A stretch of DNA of 64,000 nt from Trinickia mobilis (GCF_017315705.1 NZ_JAFLRF010000001.1:90302-154301); one strand, 5' to 3'. Shown: positions 1 to 9,988, numbered from the stretch's first letter. Notes: generated by a model from the letters alone, not told the origin. Translations and numbers: made by a program.

Positions 1-498
1 CGGGCGATCACGGTCCGCGTGAACGACGTGATCGGCGTGGCGGGCTTCGCATTGCCGGGCAACTACGTCGACGTCATCGTCAACACGCAACAACCCGAAA
101 GCAAGAACGACCAGCAGCAGAGCATCTCGAAGATCGTGCTCGAGAAGATCCTGGTCCTCGCCGTGGCCCAGCAAGTCAGTCGCGACGACACGCAGCCGAA
201 GGTCGTCAACGCGGTCACGCTCGAAGTCACGCCCGATCAGGCGGAAAAGCTCGATCTCGCGCGCAGCGTCGGCACGTTGTCGCTGGTTCTGCGCAATCAG
301 GTCGACAAGGACACGCTGACCACGAAGGGCGCGACCAAGCTCACGCTGCTCGGCACGCCGCCCGCACCGGCGTCGGCGCCCGCAGCCGCGCCGCGGCCAG
401 CGCGCGTGCGCTATGTCGCACGCACCGAGCACGCCGAATCGAAGCGCGACTGTGTCGGCGTGCTCGCCGGCGTGAAGGGCAGCGTCGAATGCTTTTAA
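1..498 (+). CDS. cpaB: Flp pilus assembly protein CpaB/RcpC, C-terminal part
   Basis: The frame is open from base 1, so the 5' end lies outside the window and 165 residues remain. It begins RAITVRVNDVIGVAGF, followed by LPGNYVDVIV, a pattern typical of the SAF-like core of CpaB/RcpC. The C-terminus is Ala/Pro-rich with two cysteines near the end. CpaB is a periplasmic protein of the Tad secretion apparatus that works with the secretin encoded next. About 100 bp separate it from cpaC, and both are on the + strand. The family call is firm from sequence and context; the missing N-terminus cannot be described. Confidence 0.9.
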   Translation, partial: RAITVRVNDVIGVAGFALPGNYVDVIVNTQQPESKNDQQQSISKIVLEKILVLAVAQQVSRDDTQPKVVNAVTLEVTPDQAEKLDLARSVGTLSLVLRNQVDKDTLTTKGATKLTLLGTPPAPASAPAAAPRPARVRYVARTEHAESKRDCVGVLAGVKGSVECF

Positions 499-601
499 CG
501 CATGCGGCGCCGCGGCGCCCTGACACCTAGCCGCGCCGCACGATGCAGGCAACTATGAAAAATCACGATGCGCACGCATCGAGCAACGGGGGCATTACGA
601 A

Positions 602-2530
602 ATGAAAACGAAACTAGGGTTCTCATCCGACCGGGGTCCGCGCCGCTGCAAGCTGAGCAGCGCGGTAATGGCCGCCATGCTGGGCGCGGGGCTGCTGGGT
701 GCGCAGCCGGGCAGCGCGCAAGTCGTCGTCGAGAGCGGCGTGCTCGCCAAGGGCAACACCGTCGCCGTGACGCAAATGGGCCGCAGGCCGACGACATTGA
801 GCATCGCCGCGGCGTCCGCGCCCGCCGGCGCTCCACGCCCGGCCGCAGTCCCGCAGCCCCCCGTCGCCGAGGGGCCGCTGCGCGGCCCGAATTGCATCGG
901 TGAGATCCGCGGCGAAACCACCGTCGTCGTGCCGCTCGGCAAGTCGACGCTCGTGCCCACGGACGAGCCCGTGCGCAACCGGACCCTCGGCAATCCTGCG
1001 ATCGCGCAGGCAACCATGGTGTCGCCGCAAAGGCTTTACATTCTCGGCCAGTCGGTCGGCACGACCAACATGATCATCCAGGGAAGAAGCGGCGCGTGCC
1101 AGATCATCGACGTCGTCGTCAACGTGGACGCGGGCGGGCTGCAAGCGTCGCTGTCGCAGCTGATGCCCAACGAACGCAATCTCCGGGTGTCGACGGCCGC
1201 CGATAACTTTGTTCTCATGGGCCGCGTGTCGAGCGCGCAGGCAGCGCAAGAAGCGCTCGATATCGCGAAGGCGTACAGCCAGAGCGGCGGCACAGACAAC
1301 GCAAGCAAAAGCAGCGGCGTGCTGAACATGATGACGCTCGATTCGCCGCAGCAAGTGATGCTCGAAGTGAAGGTCGCGGAAGTGTCGAAGACACTGATCG
1401 ATCAGCTCGGCTCGTCGCTGGCCCTTCAGGGCGGGTTCGGCTCGTGGACCGGCTCCCTCGTGAGCACCTTGCTGTCGGGCGCCTCCACCATCCTGACGGG
1501 CACCAAGTCGAACCACCTGCCGATTTCGATGTCCATCGACGCGCAAAAGACCGACAACCTCACCAAGATCCTGGCCGAGCCGAACCTCGTCACGATCACC
1601 GGCCAGGAAGCCTCGTTCCTCGCCGGCGGCAAAGTGTTCATTCCCGTGCCGCAAAGCAACGCCAACGGCGGAACGACGATCACGCTTCAAGAGGAGGAGT
1701 TCGGCGTCGGGCTCAGATTCACGCCGACGGTGCTCGGCAACGGCCGCATCAACCTGAAGGTCGCGCCGGAAGTGTCGGAGCTCTCGCCGACCGGCGTCAC
1801 GGTAACCGCTACCGGCACGAGCAGCACGTCGATCCTGCCGCTCATCACGACGCGCCGCGCGTCGACGACCGTGCAAATGAACGACGGCGAATCGTTCGCG
1901 ATCGGCGGCCTCATCAGCAACAACGTCACGGGCGCACTCAAGGCGTTTCCGGGTCTCGGCGAGCTGCCCGTGATCGGGGCGCTCCTGCGCAGCACGTCGT
2001 TCCAGCAGGACCGCACGGAGCTCGTGTTCGTCGTTACGCCGCATCTCGTCAAGCCGCTTCCGAACCAGAACTATCCGTTGCCGACTGACAGCTTTACGCA
2101 GCCCAACGAGGCCGACGTGTACGCCACAGGCGACATGGAAGGCCGCGGCGCCTCGCGCGCGAAAGGCGCGGCTCCGGCGGGCGGCGCACCAAGCAACTCG
2201 TCGACGCAGCCGTCCGCTCCGGCGGACTCGCAAGCGGGCGTGCCGTCGCCGGCACCGGTGCCGCGTGCGCCGACGGCTCCCGCCGATGCGCAGCTTGCTC
2301 CGCATGACCCGCCTCCCGCCGGCCCGGCGCCCGCTTCGCCGAGTTCGCGCGATGCCGCCAAGCAGCAGACGAGCGCCGCCCAGCCGCCCGCGAGCCAATC
2401 CGCACCGGCACCGGACGCGCAAGCGGCGCGCGTCGCGCGCATTGAAGCGGCCGCCGCACGGATCGCCGAGACAGAGAAGCGGCGCGCGATAGCGATATCG
2501 AGCGCGTCAAACGGGACGATCAAGCAGTGA
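602..2530 (+). CDS. cpaC: Tad/Flp pilus outer-membrane secretin CpaC/RcpA
   Basis: The 642-aa protein forms the outer-membrane channel of the Flp pilus. A signal-peptide-like N-terminus (hydrophobic stretch about residues 20-40) is followed by an N-domain with VPLGKSTLV and LGNPAIAQ, which matches the pilus secretin N-terminal domain. A BON-like section then leads into a secretin core at about residues 230-460 with EVKVAEVSK, FGVGLRFTPTVL and a closing ELVFVVTPHLV. The final 150 residues are a Pro/Ala/Ser-rich tail that ends in a short charged, probably helical segment. That tail is longer than in many homologues and is the only unusual part. It lies between cpaB and a small lipoprotein that could act as its pilotin. 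Confidence 0.93.
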   Translation: MKTKLGFSSDRGPRRCKLSSAVMAAMLGAGLLGAQPGSAQVVVESGVLAKGNTVAVTQMGRRPTTLSIAAASAPAGAPRPAAVPQPPVAEGPLRGPNCIGEIRGETTVVVPLGKSTLVPTDEPVRNRTLGNPAIAQATMVSPQRLYILGQSVGTTNMIIQGRSGACQIIDVVVNVDAGGLQASLSQLMPNERNLRVSTAADNFVLMGRVSSAQAAQEALDIAKAYSQSGGTDNASKSSGVLNMMTLDSPQQVMLEVKVAEVSKTLIDQLGSSLALQGGFGSWTGSLVSTLLSGASTILTGTKSNHLPISMSIDAQKTDNLTKILAEPNLVTITGQEASFLAGGKVFIPVPQSNANGGTTITLQEEEFGVGLRFTPTVLGNGRINLKVAPEVSELSPTGVTVTATGTSSTSILPLITTRRASTTVQMNDGESFAIGGLISNNVTGALKAFPGLGELPVIGALLRSTSFQQDRTELVFVVTPHLVKPLPNQNYPLPTDSFTQPNEADVYATGDMEGRGASRAKGAAPAGGAPSNSSTQPSAPADSQAGVPSPAPVPRAPTAPADAQLAPHDPPPAGPAPASPSSRDAAKQQTSAAQPPASQSAPAPDAQAARVARIEAAAARIAETEKRRAIAISSASNGTIKQ

Positions 2531-2551
2531 CGTGATACCAAGGGGAATCTC

Positions 2552-2857
2552 ATGAAACTCGATTGCATTGTTTTCGCGCGCCGGGCACTTCTCATCGTGC
2601 CGGCCTGCGCACTGCTCGGCGGCTGCATGTCGAGCTCGCCGATCTGGGACGCGCATTTCGGCGAGTCCGTCAGGGCCATCACCCAGGCGCAAATCATCGA
2701 TCCGCAGGCGGGCGAGCACCGGCCGTCGAAGCCCGGCATCGACGGTAAGTCCGCTGCTTCGGCGATGGATGCATACGACAGCTCATTTAAAGCGCCCACA
2801 CCGGCAGCCAATCCGTTCGTCATCGGCATCGGCGGCGGCGGCGGCGGCGGACAGTGA
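2552..2857 (+). CDS. small Tad-locus lipoprotein
   Basis: This 101-aa protein has a lipoprotein signal with lipobox LLGGC (Cys about residue 25). It is followed by a WDAHFGESVR segment of a kind seen in small lipoproteins of Burkholderia-type tad loci, and it ends in a poly-Gly run. The spacing after cpaC is 21 bp, and AAGGGGAA at 2540-2547 serves as ribosome binding site. By position it may be a CpaD- or pilotin-like partner of the secretin; that role is inferred. The poly-Gly end is encoded by a run of GGC codons that could slip during replication. Confidence 0.75.
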   Translation: MKLDCIVFARRALLIVPACALLGGCMSSSPIWDAHFGESVRAITQAQIIDPQAGEHRPSKPGIDGKSAASAMDAYDSSFKAPTPAANPFVIGIGGGGGGGQ

Positions 2858-2880
2858 TACCCATGCAGACGGAGATGATC

Positions 2881-4143
2881 ATGCGTCGCGAACTTCAATC
2901 CCGTGTGCAACGCCGGACTCGTCAGTCCGAGCGCGGTGCCGTGGCCGTACTCGTGGCACTCGCACTCGTCGCGCTCATTGGAGCGGTCGGGCTCGCGCTC
3001 GATCTCGGCAAGCTCTATGTCGTCAGAAGCGAATTGCAGAACAGTGCGGATTCGTGCGCATTGGCCGCGGCCCGCGACCTGACGGGAGCAACGATCAACC
3101 TCTCCGTCTCCGAGGCGTCCGGCATTACCGCCGGACACCTCAACTACGCATTCTTCCAGAGCACTCCGGTGCAACTGGCCGTCAACAACAACGTGACGTT
3201 CACCGATGCGCTGACCGACCCGTTCCTGCCGAAAAACTCGGTCACCAATCCGTCGACAATCAAGTACGTGCAGTGCACCACGTCGCTCTCGAACATCGCG
3301 AACTGGTTCATCCAGGTACTCGACGTGCTGCCGGGCGTGAACGTCGCCAACGCGTCGGTATCGGCCAACGCGGTGGCCACGATCAGCCCCGCGCAAACGA
3401 CGTGCGCGATTCCGGTATACGTCTGCCAGGCAGGCACCCAGGTCAGCCCGGCGATTCCCAATCAAAGCTATACGCCGGGCCAGTGGATCGCCTCGAAAGC
3501 CGGCTCGCCGCCCAGTTACGGGAACGGTAACTTCGGGTGGGCCGCGCTCAACGGCACCACCAACGCGAAGGACATCAGGGACGAGCTGACCGGCAACTAC
3601 TGCAGCCTCCCGGCCGTTGGCTCGACCGTCGGCTCCCCGGGCAACAAGCTCACGGACGACGGCGCATGGAACTCACGTTTCGGCATCTATCAGAACCCGT
3701 ACTCCCAATCGAGCGATCCGACCGACTTCACGGGATATGCGTACACGTCCACGAGCTGGGCACCGCTAGCCAACGCATACAGCGACTTCGTCAGCAAGCG
3801 GGCCGCGTTCACAGCGTATCAGGGTGATGGGAACGGGGCCAACCAATCAGGTCTGACAACGAAGGGTTCCTCTTCGGGCACCAACTACACGGCTGGCGCC
3901 GACCGGCGCCTCGCGCTCGCCCCCGAGGTCGACTGCGGCCAGCTATTGGTCCCCGGCGGCCACTCCGCAAATATTCTCCGGTGGGATTGCGTCCTGATGC
4001 TCGATCCGATGGACAAGGCGGGCGACCCCGTTCATCTGGAGTACGAAGGCAACACGACGGACCCGACCATGCCGTGCGCGACGCACGGCATCCCGGGCAA
4101 CGGCTCATCGGTCGGGCCGCTGGTTCCGGTTCTGGTGCAATAG
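2881..4143 (+). CDS. tadG: TadG-like Flp pilus assembly protein
   Basis: The 420-aa protein starts with basic residues, then SERGAVAVLVALALVALI. This is the Putative Flp pilus-assembly TadE/G-like N-terminal domain, with a glutamate before a single transmembrane helix, followed by DLGKLYVV and NSADSCALAAARDL. The rest is a secreted domain rich in Asn, Thr and Ser with a few cysteines. The frame opens with a GTG at 2854 overlapping the previous gene. I prefer the ATG at 2881 because GGAG sits at 2871-2874. It probably anchors or completes the pilus at the envelope. No von Willebrand A motif was recognised. Confidence 0.82.
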   Translation: MRRELQSRVQRRTRQSERGAVAVLVALALVALIGAVGLALDLGKLYVVRSELQNSADSCALAAARDLTGATINLSVSEASGITAGHLNYAFFQSTPVQLAVNNNVTFTDALTDPFLPKNSVTNPSTIKYVQCTTSLSNIANWFIQVLDVLPGVNVANASVSANAVATISPAQTTCAIPVYVCQAGTQVSPAIPNQSYTPGQWIASKAGSPPSYGNGNFGWAALNGTTNAKDIRDELTGNYCSLPAVGSTVGSPGNKLTDDGAWNSRFGIYQNPYSQSSDPTDFTGYAYTSTSWAPLANAYSDFVSKRAAFTAYQGDGNGANQSGLTTKGSSSGTNYTAGADRRLALAPEVDCGQLLVPGGHSANILRWDCVLMLDPMDKAGDPVHLEYEGNTTDPTMPCATHGIPGNGSSVGPLVPVLVQ

Positions 4144-4154
4144 ACGAGGCGACC

Positions 4155-4703
4155 ATGAAAACCCGCTCCTCCTCACGCAAGTGCATGCGCGGCGCAGCTG
4201 CCGTCGAGTTCGCGCTGATGCTGATTCTGCTCGTTCCGCTCGCCCTCGGAGTGGCCGAGTTCGGCCACGCGATCTCGCAGTACGAAACGCTCACCAAGGG
4301 CACGCGCGACGCGGCGCGCTACCTCTCGACGTACCTGCCGAGCGACCCGGCCTACCCGCTCGCGCAGGCCCAGTGCCTCGTCATGTACGGCAGCGCGACC
4401 TGCCCCACCGGCAACGCCACGCCGCTCGTCACCGGCCTCACGACATCGATGGTCGTGGTGTGTGACGCCGTGAACACCACGAATTGCCAGGACGCGACGG
4501 ACCCGACCCTGTTCGCCAGCGTGCCGACCTACGACTCGAACAACGGCGCGCCCGGCGGCGCTCAGTCGGGCAGCATCAACGTGGTCGAGGTCAAGATCAA
4601 GGGCTTCAAGTACCAGCCGATCGAGCCGTTCTTCAATCCGACGCTCAATCTCGCGCAACTGATCTTCAACGACATCTTCACCGTCATGAGGCAAGTGTCA
4701 TGA
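4155..4703 (+). CDS. tadE: TadE-family pseudopilin
   Basis: The 182-aa protein begins with a short basic leader, then RGAAAVEFALMLILLV, a classic TadE motif with a Glu five residues into the hydrophobic helix after the peptidase site. It continues with GTRDAARYLSTY, typical of the family. TadE-like pseudopilins are cleaved by the prepilin peptidase and prime or cap Flp fibres. The start at 4155 has GAGGCG just upstream. The stop overlaps the ATG of the next gene (ATGA at 4700-4703), so the two pseudopilins are probably translationally coupled. Confidence 0.88.
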   Translation: MKTRSSSRKCMRGAAAVEFALMLILLVPLALGVAEFGHAISQYETLTKGTRDAARYLSTYLPSDPAYPLAQAQCLVMYGSATCPTGNATPLVTGLTTSMVVVCDAVNTTNCQDATDPTLFASVPTYDSNNGAPGGAQSGSINVVEVKIKGFKYQPIEPFFNPTLNLAQLIFNDIFTVMRQVS

Positions 4704-5176
4704 GCACTGTCATGGAGCAGCGTGCTGGTGCCATCCGTTCGCGGCGGCGCAAGGAGCGCGGCGCCGCCATGGTCGAGTTCGCACTCGTCGCGGCCGTCTT
4801 CTGCACGCTCCTGATCGGCGCCTTCGAGTTCGCCCGCGTGCTCTTCTACTGGAATACGGCCGGTGAAGCAGTGCGCCTCGGCGCGCGCACCGCCGTCGTA
4901 TGCGACGCGGACGCATCGGTGGTCAAAAAGAGGATCGCCTCGATGCTGCCGCTCCTCGCCAACTCGAACGTGACGCTGAGCTACACGCCGTCCGGCTGCG
5001 ACTCGGATCCGACCACGGCGCGCAACACCTGCACGTTCGTCACGGTCAGCGTCACGAACGTACAGGTGCAGACGATGATTCCATTCGTCCCTCTCACGCT
5101 CACGATGCCGCCATTCACCACCACGTTGCCGCGCGAGAGTCTCATGACGGCCACGGGCGGCACAGTCTGTCATTAA
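4700..5176 (+). CDS. tadF: second TadE/TadF-family pseudopilin
   Basis: The 158-aa protein has a basic leader, then ERGAAMVEFALVAAVF and FEFARVLFYWNTAGEA, again a TadE-type membrane-anchored pseudopilin. The start overlaps the stop of the preceding tadE by four bases. The product is shorter than the first copy and carries three or four cysteines in the secreted part. It is called TadF by position as the second minor pseudopilin; sequence alone supports only TadE family. Confidence 0.85.
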   Translation: MSTVMEQRAGAIRSRRRKERGAAMVEFALVAAVFCTLLIGAFEFARVLFYWNTAGEAVRLGARTAVVCDADASVVKKRIASMLPLLANSNVTLSYTPSGCDSDPTTARNTCTFVTVSVTNVQVQTMIPFVPLTLTMPPFTTTLPRESLMTATGGTVCH

Positions 5177-5203
5177 TTTTAGATAGTTCGGCGGGACACC
5201 ATC

Positions 5204-6412
5204 ATGATCGATCTCCTGAGCATTTCCACCGACGCCACGCGGCTCGCCGAGGTCGCACGCCTGATCGGCGAATGCGGCAGCTACCGGGGGACGCGTGCCG
5301 TCGCCACCCCGTCCCAGCTCCTCGCGCGCGGGGACAGTCTCGATGCATTCGACGTCCTGATCGTCGATGCCTTGTCGCTTCAGGATGCCGACTTGCCGAT
5401 CGTCACGGATTTGTGCCACCGGCATGGGCATCTCACATGCATTCTGCTGATTCCGGATGCGTCGCCTGAGACACTCATTGCCGCAATGCGCGCGGGCTTT
5501 CGCGACGTGATCCACTGGCCGCTCGATCAGCGCTCGCTTGCCGATGCGCTGCAGCGTGCAGAAAGTCGACGTGCGCTGCACGACACGCACGAGACCCGTA
5601 TCGTGTCGTTCATGTCGTGCAAGGGCGGGACGGGGACGAGTTTCATTGCCGGCAATGTCGCGCACGCGCTTTCGACGACGCTGCAAAAGCGTGTGCTGCT
5701 GATCGACCTCAATCAACTGTTCGGCGACGCCGCCTTTCTTGTCACGAACGAAACACCGCCTTCGACGCTGCCGCAGATGTGCGGGCAGATCGCGCGGATG
5801 GATTCCGCCTTCCTCGACGCCTGCCTGCTTCATAGCAATGACCGGTTCGATCTGCTCGCCGGCGCGGGCGATCCGGTCAAGGCTGCCGACATCAAGGTGG
5901 AAACACTCGAATGGATCCTGGGCGTTGCGGTACCCCGCTACGATTTCGTGATCTTCGACCTCGGGCAGAGCATCAATCAGCTTTCGATACTCGCGCTTGA
6001 TCGCAGCGACGAAATCCACATCGTGTTGCAGGCCAGCATGCCGCACGCGCGCGCAGGGCGACGCCTGCAGGAAATCCTGTCGTCGCTCGGCTACTCCACC
6101 GACCGGATGCGGCTGTTGCTGAACCGGTATTCCCGCCACGGCGAACATGCACGTGCCGCGATGGAGGAAGTCCTGGGCATGCAACCCTACGAGGTGCTTC
6201 CGGAGGACGCCGCGATCGTGGCCGCCGCGATGAACGAAGGGGTGCCGGTGTCACAGATCCGCCGTAATAGCGGCGTGGCGCGCAGTTTGCAGAAGCTCGC
6301 GCAAAAGATCGTCAACCACGGGCCGGCGTCCGCGCGCGCCCGCACACGCGGTGAGTCATTGGTTACCCGCTTCTTCGGCCGCAATGCGACGCCGAAGCTC
6401 AAGGCCATGTAA
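5204..6412 (+). CDS. cpaE: Tad pilus localisation ATPase CpaE/TadZ
   Basis: The 402-aa protein has an N-terminal receiver-like domain (about residues 1-115; LIVDAL) without an obvious phospho-acceptor set. A MinD/ParA-type ATPase domain follows. Its P-loop region KGGTGTS (residues 140-146) is the deviant Walker form usual for TadZ/CpaE, in which the second lysine is lost. IDLNQLFGDAAF and YDFVIFDLGQ are the other ParA-type signatures. CpaE/TadZ places the Tad machine at the pole and recruits the ATPase encoded next. It sits 27 bp after the pseudopilin gene and 20 bp before cpaF. Confidence 0.92.
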   Translation: MIDLLSISTDATRLAEVARLIGECGSYRGTRAVATPSQLLARGDSLDAFDVLIVDALSLQDADLPIVTDLCHRHGHLTCILLIPDASPETLIAAMRAGFRDVIHWPLDQRSLADALQRAESRRALHDTHETRIVSFMSCKGGTGTSFIAGNVAHALSTTLQKRVLLIDLNQLFGDAAFLVTNETPPSTLPQMCGQIARMDSAFLDACLLHSNDRFDLLAGAGDPVKAADIKVETLEWILGVAVPRYDFVIFDLGQSINQLSILALDRSDEIHIVLQASMPHARAGRRLQEILSSLGYSTDRMRLLLNRYSRHGEHARAAMEEVLGMQPYEVLPEDAAIVAAAMNEGVPVSQIRRNSGVARSLQKLAQKIVNHGPASARARTRGESLVTRFFGRNATPKLKAM

Positions 6413-6432
6413 TAAACGACTAGGAGAGCACC

Positions 6433-7800
6433 ATGTCATTGCGTGAACAGATATCCGCTCAATTGGTGAAGCCATTCGGAGAGCGAAACGGCGGGACAAA
6501 CGTGTCGAATGGGATGGCGCGCACCGCGTATCAGCAACTCAAGCGAGAGGTCCATCATTCGGTGCTCGAGCACGTCGAACTGGAACGTCTCTCGAGACTT
6601 CCGACCGATCAGGTCCGTCAGGAAATCGGCACACTTATCGGACGCATTCTCGAAGAAGAGAAGGCGCCCGCCAACGATGTCGAACGCAAGCAACTGGCGG
6701 TCGACGTGTACGACGAGATGTTCGGGTTCGGTCCGCTCGAAGTGCTGCTTCGCGACCCGACCGTATCCGACATTCTCGTCAATACGTCCAGTCAGACGTA
6801 CGTCGAACGCAAGGGCCGGCTCGAATTGACCGATGTGACGTTCTACGACGACGCGCACTTGATGAAAGTGATCGAGAAGATCGTGTCGCGCGTCGGACGG
6901 CGCATCGACGAATCGAGCCCAATGGTCGATGCGCGCCTGCCGGACGGCTCGCGGGTCAATGCGATCATCCCGCCCACCGCGGTGGACGGTCCGCTCGTTT
7001 CGATCCGGCGCTTCGCCGTGAATCCGCTGCAGGTGTCTGACCTGATCCAGCTGCAGACCCTCACGCCGCCGATGGCGGAGCTGCTCGACGCGCTGGCGCG
7101 CGCGAAGGTCAATATCCTCATATCGGGCGGCACCGGCAGCGGCAAGACGACCCTTCTGAACATTCTGTCCGGCTTCATTCCGGCCGACGAGCGCATCGTG
7201 ACGATCGAAGACGCGGCGGAGCTGCAACTGCGGCAGCCGCATGTGCTCAGGCTCGAGACGCGTCCGCCGAACATCGAGGGGCGCGGCGAGGTCACGCAGC
7301 GCACGCTCGTGCGCAACGCCCTGCGGATGCGCCCCGATCGCATCATTCTCGGGGAAGTGCGCGGCGCGGAAGCGCTCGACATGCTCGCCGCCATGAATAC
7401 CGGCCATGAGGGTTCGCTTGCCACGATCCACGCGAACACGCCGCGCGATGCGCTCACGCGTCTCGAGAACATGATCAGCCTTGCCGGCATGTCGCTTCCG
7501 CCGAAAACGATGCGCCAGCAGATCGCGTCGGCGATCTCGGTGGTCATCCAGGCCTCCCGGCTAAACGACGGTCGGCGCAAGATCGTCAGCATCCAGGAGC
7601 TGACCGGCATGGAAGGGGAGATCGTCAACATGCAGGAAGTGTTCACGTTCAAGCGAACCGGAGTCGACCAGAACGGCAACGTGTGCGGCCATTTTTGCGC
7701 GACCGGCGTGCGACCGAAATTCGTCGAGCGGCTGCAGGCATTCGGCATCAACCTGCCGGATCAGATCTACGACCCCGCACGACGCTTCGAAACCACTTGA
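6433..7800 (+). CDS. cpaF: Tad pilus assembly/secretion ATPase CpaF/TadA
   Basis: The 455-aa type II/IV secretion ATPase powers Flp pilus assembly at the inner membrane. It has the CpaF N-terminal domain, then Walker [10 protein letters not shown] (residues 232-240), an Asp box, Walker B in [13 protein letters not shown] and a His box with [13 protein letters not shown]. Length is normal for the family. The ribosome binding site TAGGAGAG lies just before the start. It is flanked by cpaE and the two membrane-platform genes, the standard order. Confidence 0.96.
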   Translation: MSLREQISAQLVKPFGERNGGTNVSNGMARTAYQQLKREVHHSVLEHVELERLSRLPTDQVRQEIGTLIGRILEEEKAPANDVERKQLAVDVYDEMFGFGPLEVLLRDPTVSDILVNTSSQTYVERKGRLELTDVTFYDDAHLMKVIEKIVSRVGRRIDESSPMVDARLPDGSRVNAIIPPTAVDGPLVSIRRFAVNPLQVSDLIQLQTLTPPMAELLDALARAKVNILISGGTGSGKTTLLNILSGFIPADERIVTIEDAAELQLRQPHVLRLETRPPNIEGRGEVTQRTLVRNALRMRPDRIILGEVRGAEALDMLAAMNTGHEGSLATIHANTPRDALTRLENMISLAGMSLPPKTMRQQIASAISVVIQASRLNDGRRKIVSIQELTGMEGEIVNMQEVFTFKRTGVDQNGNVCGHFCATGVRPKFVERLQAFGINLPDQIYDPARRFETT

Positions 7801-7852
7801 TCAGCATGGCCCGACGTTTTTGCTGACCCGCTCAAGGTCTCAGGAGACCTGC

Positions 7853-8830
7853 ATGGACCCGATCTTCTACGCGTTTATCGTCCTGGTGTTCGTGACCGTG
7901 GTGCTCGCGGTCGAGGGCATCCATCTATGGTGGAACAGCCATCACGGCAGCGCCGCCCGGCGTATCGAAGCGCGCATCCGCGCATTGTCCGCAGGCGGCC
8001 AGGTGCAAAAGGAGCGTCTGACGATCCTGAAGGATCGCATGTTGGGCGAGACGAGCTCGCTCGAGAAGCTGGTGATGCAGATGCCGCGAGTCAAGGCGCT
8101 CGATCTTCTGATTCAGCAATCGGGGCTGAACTGGTCCGTTGCGCGGCTGATCGCCACGAGCCTGACCATCCCGCTGGTCCTGCTCGCCGCCGCCACCTTC
8201 CTGCCGGTGCCCATGGCGTTCGCCGCCATCGCCGCACTGGCAGCGGGCGCCCTGCCCTATCTCTATGTCAGTCGCCAGCGCGCCAAGCGGCTGCGCCGGC
8301 TCGAACTACAGTTGCCCGACGTCGCCGACACGATCGGCCGCGCGCTGCGCGCGGGCCACGCATTCCCCAGCGCGATCGGCATGGTGAGCGACGAGTTCGC
8401 CGAGCCGATGGCCGGTGAATTCCGCATCACGTTCGACGAAATCAACTATGGCGTAGCACTGAACGAAGCGTTGATGAATCTTGCGACGCGCGTGCCGATT
8501 CGCGATTTGCGCTATTTCGTGATCGCCGTGCTGATCCAGAGGGAAACGGGGGGCAACCTAGCTGAGGTCCTGGACGGCATCGCGTTCCTGATCCGCGAGC
8601 GATTCAAGCTCTTCGACAAGGTTCGGGTTCTGGCCGCCGAGGGCAAGATGTCCGCATGGGTGCTTGGCTTGCTCCCGTTCCTGACGGCTGGGGCCATGAT
8701 GGTGCTGAATCCGACTTTCCTCCAAGTGCTCTGGCAAGACCCGGCCGGCCTGAAAGTGCTCGCAGCGATAGCTGTCATGATGGTGACCGGCGTGTTCTGG
8801 ATGCGGCGAATCATCAGAATTCGCGTGTAG
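7853..8830 (+). CDS. tadB: Tad pilus inner-membrane platform protein TadB
   Basis: The 325-aa T2SSF-domain membrane protein has an N-terminal TM segment (about residues 3-25), two mid TMs (about 100-145) and a C-terminal pair. The cytoplasmic core carries QLPDVADTIGRALRAGH and QRETGGNLAEVLDGIA, the GspF-like platform signature. A TTG at 7820 is possible upstream. The ATG at 7853 is preferred because CAGGAGA lies at 7841-7847. TadB pairs with TadC to couple the CpaF motor to pilin extraction. Confidence 0.93.
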   Translation: MDPIFYAFIVLVFVTVVLAVEGIHLWWNSHHGSAARRIEARIRALSAGGQVQKERLTILKDRMLGETSSLEKLVMQMPRVKALDLLIQQSGLNWSVARLIATSLTIPLVLLAAATFLPVPMAFAAIAALAAGALPYLYVSRQRAKRLRRLELQLPDVADTIGRALRAGHAFPSAIGMVSDEFAEPMAGEFRITFDEINYGVALNEALMNLATRVPIRDLRYFVIAVLIQRETGGNLAEVLDGIAFLIRERFKLFDKVRVLAAEGKMSAWVLGLLPFLTAGAMMVLNPTFLQVLWQDPAGLKVLAAIAVMMVTGVFWMRRIIRIRV

Positions 8831-8878
8831 TCGCGCGAGGTCCGGATGCGGTGCCGATCAAGATAGCAAGGAGATGTC

Positions 8879-9844
8879 ATGCAATCATCCAATACGATAA
8901 ATATGCTGTTGCTCGTCGGTCTGTTCGCCGTTGTGTTCGCGGGGGTGCTCGGCGTCATGCTTGTCCTCTTGCCGCGCGACATGCGACGGCGTATCGAGCA
9001 GGCGGGCGGTGGGAGGGTTGCGCCGCAGTCCGAATCCATGTCGACGGGGACGGTATGGCTCGAAAAGATCGCGGGCATTTCGCAGCCCATTGCGAAACTG
9101 TCGCTTCCCAAAGAAAACTGGGAGAAGTCGGCGTTGCGCCTGCGCCTGATGAATGCGGGTTGGCGAGCGCCCGGCGCCGCAGCCATCTATTTCGCGGCGA
9201 AAACGGTGCTCGCGCTGAGCTTGCCTCTCGTGACGCTGATCTGGCTCGCCGGCACGTCGCTCGCCGCGGATCCGTTAATGCTGTCCTCCATCCTGATCAG
9301 TTTGGGGAGCTTCGGCTACTACTTGCCTAACTATGTGCTCAAGCGCTGCGTGCAATCGCGCCAGCGCACGATCTTCGAAGACTTTCCCGACGCGCTGGAC
9401 CTGCTGACCGTCTGCGTCGAGGCCGGTCTGAGTCTGGACGCCGGCCTCATGAAGGTGGCCGAGGAGATCAAGCTGCGCAGCGCGGTAGTCGCGGGCGAGC
9501 TCGAATTGATGCTGCTCGAGCTGCGCTCCGGATTTACGAAGGAAAAAGCATTGCGCAACCTCTCGCTGCGCACGGGCGTCGAAGATATCGATTCGTTCTG
9601 CACCATGCTGATTCAGGCTGAACGCTTTGGCACGAGCATCGGCGAATCGCTGCGCGTGCTGTCCGATACGCTGCGCACACGGCGCCGGAGCCGCGCCGAA
9701 GAGCAGGCAGCGAAGATCCCCGTGAAAATGCTGCTCCCGCTCGCGTTTTGCATCTTTCCCGCCTTGCTCACGGTATTGCTCGGACCGGCGTTCATTCAAG
9801 TCTATCGGGTTCTCTTGCCGACGATGACCGGCTCCGGAGGATAA
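8879..9844 (+). CDS. tadC: Tad pilus inner-membrane platform protein TadC
   Basis: The 321-aa T2SSF membrane protein has an N-terminal TM, a central TM pair and a C-terminal hydrophobic end. The core contains DFPDALDLLTVCVEAGLSLD and LIQAERFGTSIGESL. AAGGAG at 8870-8875 is a good ribosome binding site. The last 20 codons (GPAFIQVYRVLLPT then Met-Thr-Gly-Ser-Gly-Gly) recur almost unchanged about 1 kb downstream at 10807-10869. The gene is intact, and a strong terminator follows at 9957-9988, so the pilus operon probably ends here. Confidence 0.93.
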   Translation: MQSSNTINMLLLVGLFAVVFAGVLGVMLVLLPRDMRRRIEQAGGGRVAPQSESMSTGTVWLEKIAGISQPIAKLSLPKENWEKSALRLRLMNAGWRAPGAAAIYFAAKTVLALSLPLVTLIWLAGTSLAADPLMLSSILISLGSFGYYLPNYVLKRCVQSRQRTIFEDFPDALDLLTVCVEAGLSLDAGLMKVAEEIKLRSAVVAGELELMLLELRSGFTKEKALRNLSLRTGVEDIDSFCTMLIQAERFGTSIGESLRVLSDTLRTRRRSRAEEQAAKIPVKMLLPLAFCIFPALLTVLLGPAFIQVYRVLLPTMTGSGG

Positions 9845-9956
9845 CGCCGCGCCGGCCGGACTTTTCGACGGCAACATTGCGTTCGCGAGTGCTGTTTCGA
9901 TGCGCTCCTTAGCGTGTGCGGAGCCCCTACCCGTGCGCCATTCGCGCGCGGGCTTT

Positions 9957-9988
9957 GATGGGCGGCCACTACAGCGCCCATTTTTTTT
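9957..9988 (+). terminator. intrinsic terminator after tadC
   Basis: The stem ATGGGCG / CGCCCAT (9958-9964 with 9975-9981) is followed by an eight-T run. It has a near twin at 10994-11028, also preceded by GGCTTTG, so this tail has been duplicated together with the tadC end. Confidence 0.85.

Noticed and set aside
623..2422. Long antisense frames opposite cpaC and many other genes
   Set aside because: Shadows caused by high GC at third positions; Arg/His/Ala-rich with no domains.
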